From contig NZ_CALTYA010000008.1 in the NCBI RefSeq assembly GCF_943913405.1, positions 39,769 through 103,768 of the forward strand: a stretch of 64,000 nucleotides of DNA. Reading direction: 5' to 3'. The translations under genes and the position numbers were made by a program. The notes under the pieces were generated by a model that was not told the origin of the DNA, did not search any database, and worked only from the letters and a program-made list of their open reading frames with translations. This DNA is from an uncultured Flavobacterium sp. GTDB taxonomy: Bacteria; Bacteroidota; Bacteroidia; Flavobacteriales; Flavobacteriaceae. The number at the start of each line of letters is the position of its first letter. The stretch's first letter is position 1. Positions 1 through 8,683 of this stretch are shown piece after piece.

Positions 1-6
1 AGAATC

Positions 7-387
7 TTACTTCATCACAATCATTGAAATCTCCACATTTACATTTTTCGGCAATCCGGCAACTTGAACAGTTTCTCTTGCAGGAGCTGTTTTTTCATTA
101 AAATAGCTTCCGTAAACAGCATTTATTTTTGCAAAATTGTTCATGTCCATTACAAAAATTGAAGTCTTTATTACGTTTTCAAAAGTCATTCCGGCCTCAT
201 CTAAAACGGCTTTCATGTTTTCCATGACTTGCTTTGTTTCTGTTTCGATATCGTCTAAAACCAATTCTCCAGTTTCTGGATGGATCGCAATTTGACCAGA
301 AGTAAACAATGTATTTCCAAATGAAACGGCTTGATTATAAGGTCCGATTGGAGCAGGAGCCTTTTCTGTAAAAATTATTTTTTTCAT
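7..387 (-). CDS. ridA: RidA family enamine/imine deaminase
   Basis: This 126-residue protein fits the usual RidA/YjgF length of about 125-130. RidA hydrolyses reactive 2-aminoacrylate and related enamines released by PLP enzymes, acting as a trimer in the cytosol. Visible hallmarks are the N-terminal PAPIGPYNQAV segment, the TSGQIA strand, and the late PARETVQVAGLP segment holding the conserved arginine that binds the substrate carboxylate. The gene lies 11 bp or more downstream of lptD on the same strand and may be cotranscribed with it. The start ATG at 387 is the natural family start. Family assignment is secure; the physiological substrate is inferred from the family. Confidence 0.95.
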   Translation of the reverse strand: MKKIIFTEKAPAPIGPYNQAVSFGNTLFTSGQIAIHPETGELVLDDIETETKQVMENMKAVLDEAGMTFENVIKTSIFVMDMNNFAKINAVYGSYFNEKTAPARETVQVAGLPKNVNVEISMIVMK

Positions 388-398
388 AGTATAAAATA

Positions 399-3083
399 TT
401 AACGAAGCGTTCTGTCAGGCTGGTTTCTCTTGTCCCATTTAATGTCACTAAGAACAGATGATTTGATTCCGATAAAGAATCCCCAAGAAGTATATGTACC
501 AATCGGAACCCAGTTGAAATCCATTCTCCAGCTCAGCAAATCACGCTCAAAACGGAATTGCGTAAAAGTAACTCCTTTTTGAACAAAATCATAACCTGTA
601 GAAACACCAACTTTCCAGCGTGGCGTCAGGTCGATATTACCTGAAACCATCAGTGAATTATTCGTAATTTCATTCTGTCGAGCTGAATTATTGTAGGTTA
701 GGGAATAAGCCAGTCGGATGTCCCAGGGAAGCACGGCATTATAAAATGATTTCTTCTTTTCAGCTTCTTCAATATCTTCGTCATTAAACTGGCTTTGCCT
801 GTTGTCGCCCAAATCACGGGCGGTTCCAAACAAATCATCTTCGCGTCCGCCATTTCTTAAGCTTTGATTTTTTAGCGGATCAGTTCGATCATTTTGATTT
901 GAACCATCTTTGCTAGAAAAAGAATAATTCACGGTAACATTTGCGCTTGAAAGACGGAAAAGGCTTCCTCCGTTTTCAATATTATACATGTCGATCTTCT
1001 TGTTGGCATTGTCCAAAGCATAAGGATCAAGCGTTGCCGCAAAGTTGATATTCATCTTGTCTTTGAACAAAACCGTTCCGGCGCTAACTCTTAACGGAGC
1101 TAATTTCATCGAATCTGCGTTTACGTCATAAGTCGTAGAGAAATTCAAGCTGTTCAAAAGCATAACTTTTTTAGCTTCCGTTTTCGTACTGTCTTTGTCG
1201 GTTACTTTCGCCTCAAAAGTATTATTTAAGTTGAAAGAGAAAATATTTGAATTACCTTTTGACGGCGGGCCATAAACTGTTCCGTTGAAACGGCTGTATT
1301 CGTTCAGCATTGTCCCAGTTCCATCTGGATCATAAGTGTCATAATATTTGTCAAAGCTAGGCGTGTAAGCATAACTGATCGACGGTTTCATCAAGTGGCG
1401 GATGGCTTGGATTTTCTTGTCTTCCCCAAAATTGAAAGTTCCATAAATTGTGGTAGAAATTCCGGTAGAAAAATTATAAGTTCTATACGAGTCGAAACCT
1501 CTTACGCTATAATCTTCTGCTTTTTTTGTATCCGGATTTATTCTTTTTTCATAAGTATTCATCGTCCAAACTTCATTGTAAGTTGCCGAAGGAGTTACGC
1601 TGAAATACTTAAATACTTTAAAATTCGTACTAAGAGGAATCGTGTGCTGGAATCCAATTTTTGCATCTCTAAACATTTGAGGCTTAAAGAATAAAGAGTC
1701 ATTGGTTGTGATTTCGTTTTTAGCATTCAAGTTATATTGAATGTTCATGTTTTTTATGAAACCTTTCTTTGTTTCGTCTTCTGAAGCAAAAAGAAATACT
1801 CTGTCTACGCTTCCTTGAAAAGTAGGCAAAGTCATGTTAATTGTTTCTGTTTGAGTATTTTGAGAATGCGTTGCCGTAAGTGACATATTTACTTGAGGCA
1901 TTGTGTTGTAAGTCTTTGAATAAGAGATAGAAGAGCTTAAAGTATTATTCAAGGCTGAACCAACGTTTGCCTGGTTCATCGACTGTTGGTAATACTTGCT
2001 ACTTCCCATATTCACAGATGCAGAAAATCTAGAATTCGGACTAGATTTTGTGTCTTGAGAATGCGACCACTGGATGTTGTAATTTGTAGCTTTTGTATAA
2101 TCTGGGAAACCTCTTTCACTTTGGATTTGGTTCTCAAAACGCACATTTACGTTCCCGCGGTAGCCATATCGTTTGGCATAACTCGATTCAAAACGCATCG
2201 CATAACTTCCGTTGGTGTAATAATCTCCAAGGATTGCAAGGTCATAATTATCAGAAAGTGCCAAATAAAGACCTCCGTTTTGTAAAGAAAACCCTTGCCT
2301 GTTCGTGTCATTTGGAGAAGGAAGAATCAATCCTGAAGTTCCTTTTTTGTCTGACATCGGGAAAAATCCAAACGGAATTCCGATAGGCGTAGGAACGTCG
2401 GCGATGAACATATTTGTGATTCCAACGACCGCTTTTTTTCCAGGAACGAGCTTTAATCGTCTTGCTAAGAAATAATATTCTGGGTTGTCAATGTCTTTCG
2501 AAGTTGTAATCCTAGCATTTTTTATGAAATATACCGAGTCATTTTCTTTCTTCGTAATTTCTCCCTTGATGCTCATTTCGCCTTGAACAGAACGAGAATT
2601 CCAAACCAATGCTTTCTTGGTTTTTGTATTAAAACGTATAGAATCAGGCTCGATTACGTTGGTACCTTGCTTAAAAACAGGTCTTTGCGTATAATTTCCG
2701 AGCGAATCTTTAATTCTTCCGGCGTAAACCTCATTTTTTTCATAATCCATTACGATAATTCCAGCTTTTAGCTCAAAATCTTCATAATAAAGTTCTGCTT
2801 GGTTGTATAAAGTAAGAAGTTTCTTCTTCTGGTCCATTTTTTCATAGTCAACAGCCTTGCGTTTTATCCTGCTTTCCAAAAAAGTTTTTTTGGGTTTTAC
2901 AGTGTCCTGCTTGGTCGAATCTTTAGGAGTGACTAGGTCTGCAAGGTTTACGGTGGCTGTATCCTTCTGTTTTTCAGCAGGTATGGATGTCGAATTATTT
3001 TTTTTCTCTTGCGAATATGATTCGGCACTTCCTAGTGTTAGGAAAAATGCTGATAAAACGATATGAAATAAGTTTGTGCGCAA
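399..3083 (-). CDS. lptD: LPS-assembly outer membrane protein LptD
   Basis: A long protein (894 aa from the chosen start) with a signal peptide ending near AESYSQ, a low-complexity Lys/Thr/Pro linker, an OstA-like N-terminal beta domain (about residues 80-210), and a long series of alternating strands rich in Tyr, Asn and Ser typical of the LptD barrel. LptD inserts lipopolysaccharide into the outer leaflet of the outer membrane. The frame is open to an ATG at 3155. I prefer the TTG at 3083 because it gives a clean signal peptide (MRTNLFHIVL) and because a promoter-like -7 element (TAAGTTTG on this strand, 3139-3132) lies inside the longer version. It is divergent from the amidase gene at 3216. 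Function is confident; the start is not. Confidence 0.9.
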   Translation of the reverse strand: MRTNLFHIVLSAFFLTLGSAESYSQEKKNNSTSIPAEKQKDTATVNLADLVTPKDSTKQDTVKPKKTFLESRIKRKAVDYEKMDQKKKLLTLYNQAELYYEDFELKAGIIVMDYEKNEVYAGRIKDSLGNYTQRPVFKQGTNVIEPDSIRFNTKTKKALVWNSRSVQGEMSIKGEITKKENDSVYFIKNARITTSKDIDNPEYYFLARRLKLVPGKKAVVGITNMFIADVPTPIGIPFGFFPMSDKKGTSGLILPSPNDTNRQGFSLQNGGLYLALSDNYDLAILGDYYTNGSYAMRFESSYAKRYGYRGNVNVRFENQIQSERGFPDYTKATNYNIQWSHSQDTKSSPNSRFSASVNMGSSKYYQQSMNQANVGSALNNTLSSSISYSKTYNTMPQVNMSLTATHSQNTQTETINMTLPTFQGSVDRVFLFASEDETKKGFIKNMNIQYNLNAKNEITTNDSLFFKPQMFRDAKIGFQHTIPLSTNFKVFKYFSVTPSATYNEVWTMNTYEKRINPDTKKAEDYSVRGFDSYRTYNFSTGISTTIYGTFNFGEDKKIQAIRHLMKPSISYAYTPSFDKYYDTYDPDGTGTMLNEYSRFNGTVYGPPSKGNSNIFSFNLNNTFEAKVTDKDSTKTEAKKVMLLNSLNFSTTYDVNADSMKLAPLRVSAGTVLFKDKMNINFAATLDPYALDNANKKIDMYNIENGGSLFRLSSANVTVNYSFSSKDGSNQNDRTDPLKNQSLRNGGREDDLFGTARDLGDNRQSQFNDEDIEEAEKKKSFYNAVLPWDIRLAYSLTYNNSARQNEITNNSLMVSGNIDLTPRWKVGVSTGYDFVQKGVTFTQFRFERDLLSWRMDFNWVPIGTYTSWGFFIGIKSSVLSDIKWDKRNQPDRTLR

Positions 3084-3131
3084 AGGTTTAAATACTATTT
3101 TTGTAAAAATATGGCTTAATTTTTGACGTGC

Positions 3132-3139
3132 CAAACTTA
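3132..3139 (-). promoter_or_regulatory. candidate -7 element for lptD
   Basis: On the minus strand this reads TAAGTTTG, matching the Bacteroidetes -7 consensus TAnnTTTG. A second match, TATTTTTG, lies at 3160-3153. Either would place transcription start inside the longest lptD frame, favouring the internal TTG start. No well-spaced -33 TTG was found, so confidence is modest. Confidence 0.35.
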
Positions 3140-3215
3140 CATATATTTTTCGCAAAAATAGGAAAATAACAAAATTATAACCATAGCATTTTTATTAAAA
3201 TTAACTTTAACAAAT

Positions 3216-4409
3216 ATGTACATCAGCAAGAAAATCAAACATTCGTTCGTTTTAGCCGCCTTCCTCTTGTCAATCACAGCCTTCAGCCAATCGGGTGGGA
3301 AATTTAAAGTCGCTCTTGATGCTGGCCACGGTGCAAAAGATTATGGCGCTGTGAAAAATAATTTTGTAGAAAAAAACATTGCTTTGGCAGTAGTTCAAAA
3401 AGTAGGGAAACTGCTTGATAAACAGCCGAATGTAGACGTTGTATTTACAAGAAATTCAGACGTTTTCATCGAGCTTGTAGAGCGTGCAAATATTGCAAAC
3501 CGAGCAAATGCTGATTTATTTGTTTCCATACATTGCAATTCCAATCCGAATCCTGATGCTTTTGGAACAGAGACTTACGTTATGGGTCTTACGAAAGTGA
3601 AATCTGCTTTGGAAGTAGCAAAAAATGAAAATGAGGTAATCACGTTAGAGTCTGATTATAAAGTGAAATATGCAGGCTATGATCCAAAATCACCTGAATC
3701 TTTAATCGGGATTACGTTGATGCAGGAAGAACATTTGGAGCAGGGAATCGCTGTGGCAAGCAAAATTCAAGATAATTTCGACAAGCAATTGAGCAGAAAG
3801 AGCAGAGGAGTGAAACAGGCTCCGTTTATGGTTCTGCACAAAACTTCAATGCCGAGCATTCTTATTGAGATGGGATTTATTTCGAATAAAAATGAAGGAC
3901 AATACTTGAATTCCGAAGAAGGCCAAAACGAAATTGCAAAGGCGATTGCTGATGCGATCATGGGCTATAAGAAAGAATATTATGGAGGAACTTCTATTGA
4001 AAATAAAATTGACAAGGAAGACATGCGTGTTGAAAGACCGAAAGAAGTAGTGGCTCCTGCTAAAAAAGACAGTGCAAAAGCGCCAGAAACAAAAGCACCA
4101 GTTGCTAAAGCTGAAACAAAACCAGAAGTTAAGCCCGAAACAAAATCAGATTCAAAAGGCGTAATTTTTAAAGTTCAGATTTCTGCAAGCGGTACAAAAT
4201 TAGACTTAGTTCCAAGTAATTTCAAAGGACTTAATAATATATCAATGGTTTCTGAAGGAAATCTTTTCAAATATATGTACGGCGAAACCAGCAATTATGA
4301 AGAAGCAAAACAGCTTGTTCAGGATGCAAAAGCCAAAGGATTTACATCTTCCTACCTAATCGCCTTTAAAAACGGCAAAAAAATCAGTATCCAAGAAGCA
4401 TTAAAATAA
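3216..4409 (+). CDS. N-acetylmuramoyl-L-alanine amidase with SPOR domain
   Basis: A 397-residue secreted Amidase_3 enzyme that cleaves the bond between muramic acid and the stem peptide during cell separation. A signal peptide (about 1-25, ending AFSQ) is followed by the zinc amidase fold: DAGHG (H38), the VEKN glutamate (E52), VSIHCNSN (H106) and the catalytic segment SILIEMGFISN near residue 225. A Lys/Pro/Glu-rich linker (about 265-310) leads to a C-terminal SPOR-like domain (about 315-395), which in relatives binds denuded septal glycan. The gene is divergent from lptD and 54 bp upstream of the MCE gene, an envelope grouping. Family assignment is confident; a division-specific role is inferred from the SPOR domain. 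Confidence 0.93.
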   Translation: MYISKKIKHSFVLAAFLLSITAFSQSGGKFKVALDAGHGAKDYGAVKNNFVEKNIALAVVQKVGKLLDKQPNVDVVFTRNSDVFIELVERANIANRANADLFVSIHCNSNPNPDAFGTETYVMGLTKVKSALEVAKNENEVITLESDYKVKYAGYDPKSPESLIGITLMQEEHLEQGIAVASKIQDNFDKQLSRKSRGVKQAPFMVLHKTSMPSILIEMGFISNKNEGQYLNSEEGQNEIAKAIADAIMGYKKEYYGGTSIENKIDKEDMRVERPKEVVAPAKKDSAKAPETKAPVAKAETKPEVKPETKSDSKGVIFKVQISASGTKLDLVPSNFKGLNNISMVSEGNLFKYMYGETSNYEEAKQLVQDAKAKGFTSSYLIAFKNGKKISIQEALK

Positions 4410-4463
4410 TTTTATGAATGCATTTTGAAATATTTACTTAAATTTGTTTAAAAACACCAAGCT

Positions 4464-5423
4464 TTGAAAATATCAAGAGAAGTAAAAACCGCAATTTTAG
4501 TTATCTCCTCCATTTTATTATTTATCTGGGGATACAGTTTCTTAAAAGGAAGAGATCTTTTTAATAGTTATAAAACATTTTATGCCGTATATGACGAAGT
4601 TGAAGGTTTAGCGCCATCAGCTCCGGTTACAATCAATGGATTGAACGTAGGAAAAGTGAACAGCATTACATTGCACACTGACGGAAGATTGCTTGTTGAA
4701 ATTCAAGTGAAAACTGATTTTCCAATTTCAAAAACGAGTATTGCTTCAATTTATGAGCCAGGATTGTTAGGCGGAAAAAATATTGCTATTATTCCTAATT
4801 TCAAAGATCCGGTTTTAGCGGAAGACGGAGCTACTTTATCGACAAATGTAAAACCAGGAATGCTTACAACGGTTGCTGACAAATTGAATCCATTGCAAAA
4901 GAAAGTTGAAAGCACTGTGGTTTCTGCTGACAGTTTGTTGATCAGCTTGAACAAAATTTTTGATACAAGAACTCAAGATAATCTTCGTGTTTCTATTGCT
5001 GAATTGGCAGCAACTATGAAAGAGTTCAGCGAAGCTTCTAAAAACCTGAACGCAATCATTTCTGGAAATAAGAATAATCTAGACGGAACTTTAGAGAACT
5101 TAAACAAAGCCAGCGGTAATTTTGCAACACTTTCTGACTCTTTGAAACAGGCAAGAATTGGCGAAGCTTTCAAGAAGCTTGAAAAGTCGATGGCCAATGT
5201 TGACAAAATCGTAAATGACGTGCAGTCAGGAAAAGGAACAATCGGAAAATTATTAAAAGACGACGGAATGTATAACAATCTAGAAGGTGCTTCGCTAGAA
5301 ATGAAACAGCTTTTGGCAGATTTCAAGCAAAATCCGAAACGTTATGTGCATTTTTCACTTTTTGGTAAAAAACCAAAACCGTATGTTGCACCGAAAGAAG
5401 AAGTAAAGGATACAATCAAATAA
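4464..5423 (+). CDS. MCE/MlaD family lipid-transport protein
   Basis: A 319-residue protein with an N-terminal membrane anchor (about 9-27) and one MCE domain (about 37-115, with the motif GLAPSAPVTINGLNVGKV), followed by a long helical region rich in Asn, Lys and Leu and a charged tail. Proteins of this type form periplasmic rings that shuttle lipids between inner and outer membranes. The start is a TTG: the family N-terminus KISREVKTAILV begins immediately after it and no in-frame ATG fits. No MlaE permease or MlaF ATPase gene is next to it, so partners must be elsewhere. It is followed 7 bp later by the iron-sulfur protein gene. Confidence 0.92.
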   Translation: MKISREVKTAILVISSILLFIWGYSFLKGRDLFNSYKTFYAVYDEVEGLAPSAPVTINGLNVGKVNSITLHTDGRLLVEIQVKTDFPISKTSIASIYEPGLLGGKNIAIIPNFKDPVLAEDGATLSTNVKPGMLTTVADKLNPLQKKVESTVVSADSLLISLNKIFDTRTQDNLRVSIAELAATMKEFSEASKNLNAIISGNKNNLDGTLENLNKASGNFATLSDSLKQARIGEAFKKLEKSMANVDKIVNDVQSGKGTIGKLLKDDGMYNNLEGASLEMKQLLADFKQNPKRYVHFSLFGKKPKPYVAPKEEVKDTIK

Positions 5424-5430
5424 AATCCTG

Positions 5431-6759
5431 ATGAGCTACATAGACAATATTTTGTTTGCCATTCTGCTTGGCTTGGGATTTGGATTTTTTGCAATTAATG
5501 TAAAAAAGCTGATTCGTAATATAAAATTGGGTCAAGACATTAACCGTTCTGACAACCCGAAAGAACGCTGGGCAAATATGGCCTTGATTGCTTTAGGACA
5601 GTCAAAAATGGTCAAACGTCCAATTGCCGGATTTTTGCATATTATCGTTTATGTCGGTTTCGTAATCATCAATATTGAAGTCCTTGAAATCATCATCGAT
5701 GGCCTTTTTGGCACGCATCGTGTTTTGGCTTTCATGGGGGGATTTTATAATTTCTTAATCGGGTCTTTTGAAATTCTGGCTATTCTTGTTTTAGTAGCTG
5801 TAATTACTTTTTTGATAAGAAGAAACATTATCAAGCTGAAAAGATTTATTCATAATGACTTGAAAGGATGGCCAAAAAGTGATGCCAATTACATTTTGTA
5901 TTTTGAAATTACTTTAATGCTGTTGTTTCTTTTCTTAAATGCTTCTGATTTGGCTTTGCAATATAAAGGAGCGCATCATTATGTCCATGCTGGAGCTTTT
6001 CCCATCAGCCAATTTTTAGCGCCATTATTCAGCAATATGAATACTGATTCCTTAATAATTGTGGAAAGAGTTTTATGGTGGTCGCACATTGCAGGAATTT
6101 TAGTGTTTATGAATTACTTGTATTTTTCTAAACATTTGCACATTCTTTTGGCTTTTCCAAATACCTATTTTGCAGATTTGAATCCTAAAGGGAAGTTTGA
6201 TAATCTTGAATCAGTTACAAGAGAAGTAAAATTAATGATGGATCCAAACGCAGATCCTTTTGCAGCACAGCCTATCGATGAAAACGCAGCGCCGACAAAA
6301 TTTGGAGCCAGCGATGTTCAAGACTTGAATTGGGTACAATTGCTAAATGCTTACACTTGTACCGAATGTGGTCGTTGTACTTCTTCTTGTCCCGCAAATA
6401 TTACCGGCAAGAAACTTTCTCCAAGAAAAATCATGATGGATACGCGTGACAGATTGGAAGAAGTCGGAAAAAATATGGATGCCAACAAAGGTGTTTTTGT
6501 TCCCGATAATAAGACTTTATTAAACGATTATATTACGCCTGAAGAACTTTGGGCTTGTACGTCTTGCAATGCGTGCGTAGAAGAATGTCCGGTAAATATC
6601 AGTCCGCTGTCGATAATCATGGACATGAGGCGCTATTTAGTTATGGAACAAAGTGCTGCGCCAATGTCATTAAATGCAATGATGACAAATGTTGAAAATA
6701 ACGGAGCGCCTTGGCAATACAGCCAGCAAGATCGCTTAAATTGGAAAAACGAAAATTAA
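5431..6759 (+). CDS. membrane (Fe-S)-binding protein, HdrC/GlpC-like
   Basis: A 442-residue protein with about five to six hydrophobic helices in the first 260 residues (resembling a NarI/HdrE-type membrane domain), followed by two 4Fe-4S motifs: CTECGRCTSSCP from about residue 310 and CTSCNACVEECP from about residue 376. This layout is that of membrane electron-transfer subunits partnered with a CCG-domain protein. Such a protein lies two genes downstream (7345-8136), suggesting a two-part oxidoreductase of heterodisulfide-reductase or glycerol-3-phosphate-dehydrogenase-subunit type. The electron donor and acceptor cannot be told from sequence. The start ATG at 5431 follows the MCE stop by 7 bp, so cotranscription is likely. 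Confidence 0.9.
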   Translation: MSYIDNILFAILLGLGFGFFAINVKKLIRNIKLGQDINRSDNPKERWANMALIALGQSKMVKRPIAGFLHIIVYVGFVIINIEVLEIIIDGLFGTHRVLAFMGGFYNFLIGSFEILAILVLVAVITFLIRRNIIKLKRFIHNDLKGWPKSDANYILYFEITLMLLFLFLNASDLALQYKGAHHYVHAGAFPISQFLAPLFSNMNTDSLIIVERVLWWSHIAGILVFMNYLYFSKHLHILLAFPNTYFADLNPKGKFDNLESVTREVKLMMDPNADPFAAQPIDENAAPTKFGASDVQDLNWVQLLNAYTCTECGRCTSSCPANITGKKLSPRKIMMDTRDRLEEVGKNMDANKGVFVPDNKTLLNDYITPEELWACTSCNACVEECPVNISPLSIIMDMRRYLVMEQSAAPMSLNAMMTNVENNGAPWQYSQQDRLNWKNEN

Positions 6760-6813
6760 AAATTTGGCGTAATTAGATTTGCGCAATATTATAAATAGAA
6801 ATTAAGAAATAGA

Positions 6814-7260
6814 ATGAAAGCAGAAGATATAGACAAAAATCTATTGGCCGTTACAGAAAACGGTGAAGCGATAAGCCCAATCTTGCCACAAGGAATCAAA
6901 AACTACCTGATTGACATTGACGGAACTATCTGTGACGATATTCCGAATGAGCAACCAGAAAGAATGCTTACGGCAGAATTATATCCTGATGCTTTGGCAA
7001 CTTTAAATCGCTGGTATGATGAAGGACACGTTATTTTCTTCTTTACTTCAAGAACTGAAGCACACCGCGAAGTGACTGAACAATGGTTAAAATTGCACGG
7101 TTTCAAATATCATGGAATGGTAATGGGAAAACCACGTGGCGGAAATTACCACTGGATTGACAATCATTTAGTAAAAGCAACTCGCTACAGAGGTAAATTT
7201 ACTGACTTGGTTGACAAAGAAGTTACAATTCAAGTTTTTGACGACGAACATCACGAGTAA
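6814..7260 (+). CDS. HAD-like phosphatase domain protein
   Basis: A 148-residue protein with the HAD nucleophile motif DIDGT (D34 and D36), a TSRTE segment (motif II region) near residue 90 and a late acidic VFDDEHHE tail that could supply the Mg2+-binding acids. The size and the intact motif I suggest a small phosphohydrolase. Similar flavobacterial proteins are sometimes labelled phosphoheptose isomerase, but there is no SIS-fold signature here. It sits between the two (Fe-S) protein genes and is probably in the same transcript. Substrate unknown. Confidence 0.8.
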   Translation: MKAEDIDKNLLAVTENGEAISPILPQGIKNYLIDIDGTICDDIPNEQPERMLTAELYPDALATLNRWYDEGHVIFFFTSRTEAHREVTEQWLKLHGFKYHGMVMGKPRGGNYHWIDNHLVKATRYRGKFTDLVDKEVTIQVFDDEHHE

Positions 7261-7282
7261 AAAAAATGATTATTAGATTACT

Positions 7283-7341
7283 AGATTTTTCGACAATTTA
7301 AAATCTGAAAATCTAACGATCTGAAAATCTAACAATCTAAA
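7283..7341. repeat. short AT-rich tandem repeat in an intergenic gap
   Basis: The gap before 7345 contains near-repeats with a period of about 16 bp (AATCTGAAAATCTAAC occurring two and a half times between about 7302 and 7341, preceded by related text). Comparable microrepeats occur in other gaps of this window, for example GTGTAAGGT three times at 44764-44805. They look like neutral slippage products; no function is proposed. Confidence 0.5.
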
Positions 7342-7344
7342 AAT

Positions 7345-8136
7345 ATGTCAGAAGTTTTATCAGTGCCGACAATGGCAGAAATGCTTGCTCAAGGACAACA
7401 GCCAGAAGTATTATTTTGGGTTGGTTGCGCCGGAAGCTTTGATGATAGGGCAAAAAAAATAACAAAAGCTTTTGTCAAAATTTTGAACAGAGCTGAAGTT
7501 TCGTTTGCAGTTCTTGGAGCTGAAGAAAGCTGTACTGGCGATCCTGCGAAAAGAGCAGGCAATGAATTTTTGTTTCAGATGCAGGCGATGATGAACATTG
7601 AAGTTCTGAATGCCTACGAAGCAAAAAAAATTGTGACGGCTTGTCCGCATTGTTTTAATACGCTGAAAAATGAATATCCTGAATTAGGTGGAAATTATGA
7701 AGTTGTCCATCATACGCAGTTTTTAAAATCACTTTTAGATGCTGGAAGATTAACAATTGAAGGTGGCCAATTCAAAGGAAAAAGAATAACATTTCACGAT
7801 CCATGTTATCTTGGAAGAGCGAATAAAATCTATGAAGCTCCAAGAGATCTGATTGAAAAATTAGATGTAGAATTGGTGGAGATGAAACGCTCAAAAGCCA
7901 ATGGTTTGTGTTGTGGTGCTGGTGGCGCTCAAATGTTCAAAGATGCTGAACCAGGAAATAAAGAGGTAAACATCGAAAGAACAGAAGACGCTCTTGAAAC
8001 ACAGCCGGATATTATTGCAGCGGGTTGTCCGTTTTGTAATACCATGCTTACTGATGGCGTGAAAAATAAAGAAAAAGAAAGTCAAGTGAAAGTGATGGAT
8101 ATCGCTGAGTTGATAGCTAATGCAAAAGACCTGTAG
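7345..8136 (+). CDS. (Fe-S)-binding protein with two CCG domains, HdrB/LutA-like
   Basis: A 263-residue soluble protein with two cysteine-rich CCG domains. The first includes WVGCAG (C28) and ACPHC (about C99); the second includes HDPCYLGR (about C154), LCCGAGGA (C189-C190) and AGCPFC (about C228). In HdrB, GlpC and LutA relatives these cysteines bind an unusual cluster and transfer electrons. The membrane HdrC-like protein at 5431-6759 is the obvious partner, separated only by the small HAD gene. The enzyme complex and substrate are not identifiable from this window. Confidence 0.9.
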   Translation: MSEVLSVPTMAEMLAQGQQPEVLFWVGCAGSFDDRAKKITKAFVKILNRAEVSFAVLGAEESCTGDPAKRAGNEFLFQMQAMMNIEVLNAYEAKKIVTACPHCFNTLKNEYPELGGNYEVVHHTQFLKSLLDAGRLTIEGGQFKGKRITFHDPCYLGRANKIYEAPRDLIEKLDVELVEMKRSKANGLCCGAGGAQMFKDAEPGNKEVNIERTEDALETQPDIIAAGCPFCNTMLTDGVKNKEKESQVKVMDIAELIANAKDL

Positions 8137-8188
8137 TCAGGAAATGAGAAAAACTCATAATTTATAATTCATTAATTCATAACTTATT

Positions 8189-8671
8189 ATGTACGTTCCT
8201 TTTGAAAATTTACCAGAAGAATCAAAAATCTGGATATACCAATCTAACAGAAAATTTTCAGATGAAGAATTTGCTGCTATTGAAAATGACCTGAAAGCTT
8301 TTGTGGAAGGTTGGGCAGCGCACGGAACTTCTTTGGAAGCTTCTTATCAATTAAAATACAACCGTTTTATCATTTTAGCCGTAAATCAAGAAGTACAGAA
8401 TGCAACTGGCTGTTCTATTGATGCTTCTGTGCAATTTATCCAAGATTTGGAGAAAAAGTATGAGGTAGATTTATTAGATAAAATGAATGTAACTTTCAAA
8501 TTGGGCGAGCATATCGCGCACAAGCCATTGATCGAATTCAAAAAAATGGCCAAAGAAAAAGCCGTTTCTGGAAATACAATTGTTTTTAATAATCTCGTTA
8601 ATACTGTTGGCGAATGGCATGAATATTGGGAAGTTCCTGCTAATGAAAGCTGGCATAGCCGATTTTTTTAA
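8189..8671 (+). CDS. conserved protein of unknown function (often mislabelled ABC transporter ATPase)
   Basis: A 160-residue soluble protein, rich in aromatic and acidic residues, with conserved-looking stretches near the N-terminus (FENLPEESKIWIYQ) and C-terminus (WHEYWEVPANESWHSRFF). Flavobacterial orthologues often carry the name ABC transporter ATPase, but no Walker A, Walker B or LSGGQ motif is present, so I do not accept that name. No signal peptide or membrane segment. It lies between the CCG protein and the GH3 fusion gene, only 12 bp upstream of the latter. Function unknown. Confidence 0.85.
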   Translation: MYVPFENLPEESKIWIYQSNRKFSDEEFAAIENDLKAFVEGWAAHGTSLEASYQLKYNRFIILAVNQEVQNATGCSIDASVQFIQDLEKKYEVDLLDKMNVTFKLGEHIAHKPLIEFKKMAKEKAVSGNTIVFNNLVNTVGEWHEYWEVPANESWHSRFF

Positions 8672-8683
8672 AACATTTTTTTG

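Noticed and set aside
7283..7341. CRISPR-like array
   Set aside because: Repeats are about 16 bp, imperfect and contiguous, with no spacers and no cas genes in the window.
8189..8671. ABC transporter ATPase label
   Set aside because: No Walker A, Walker B or signature motif in the 160 residues; described as a protein of unknown function instead.
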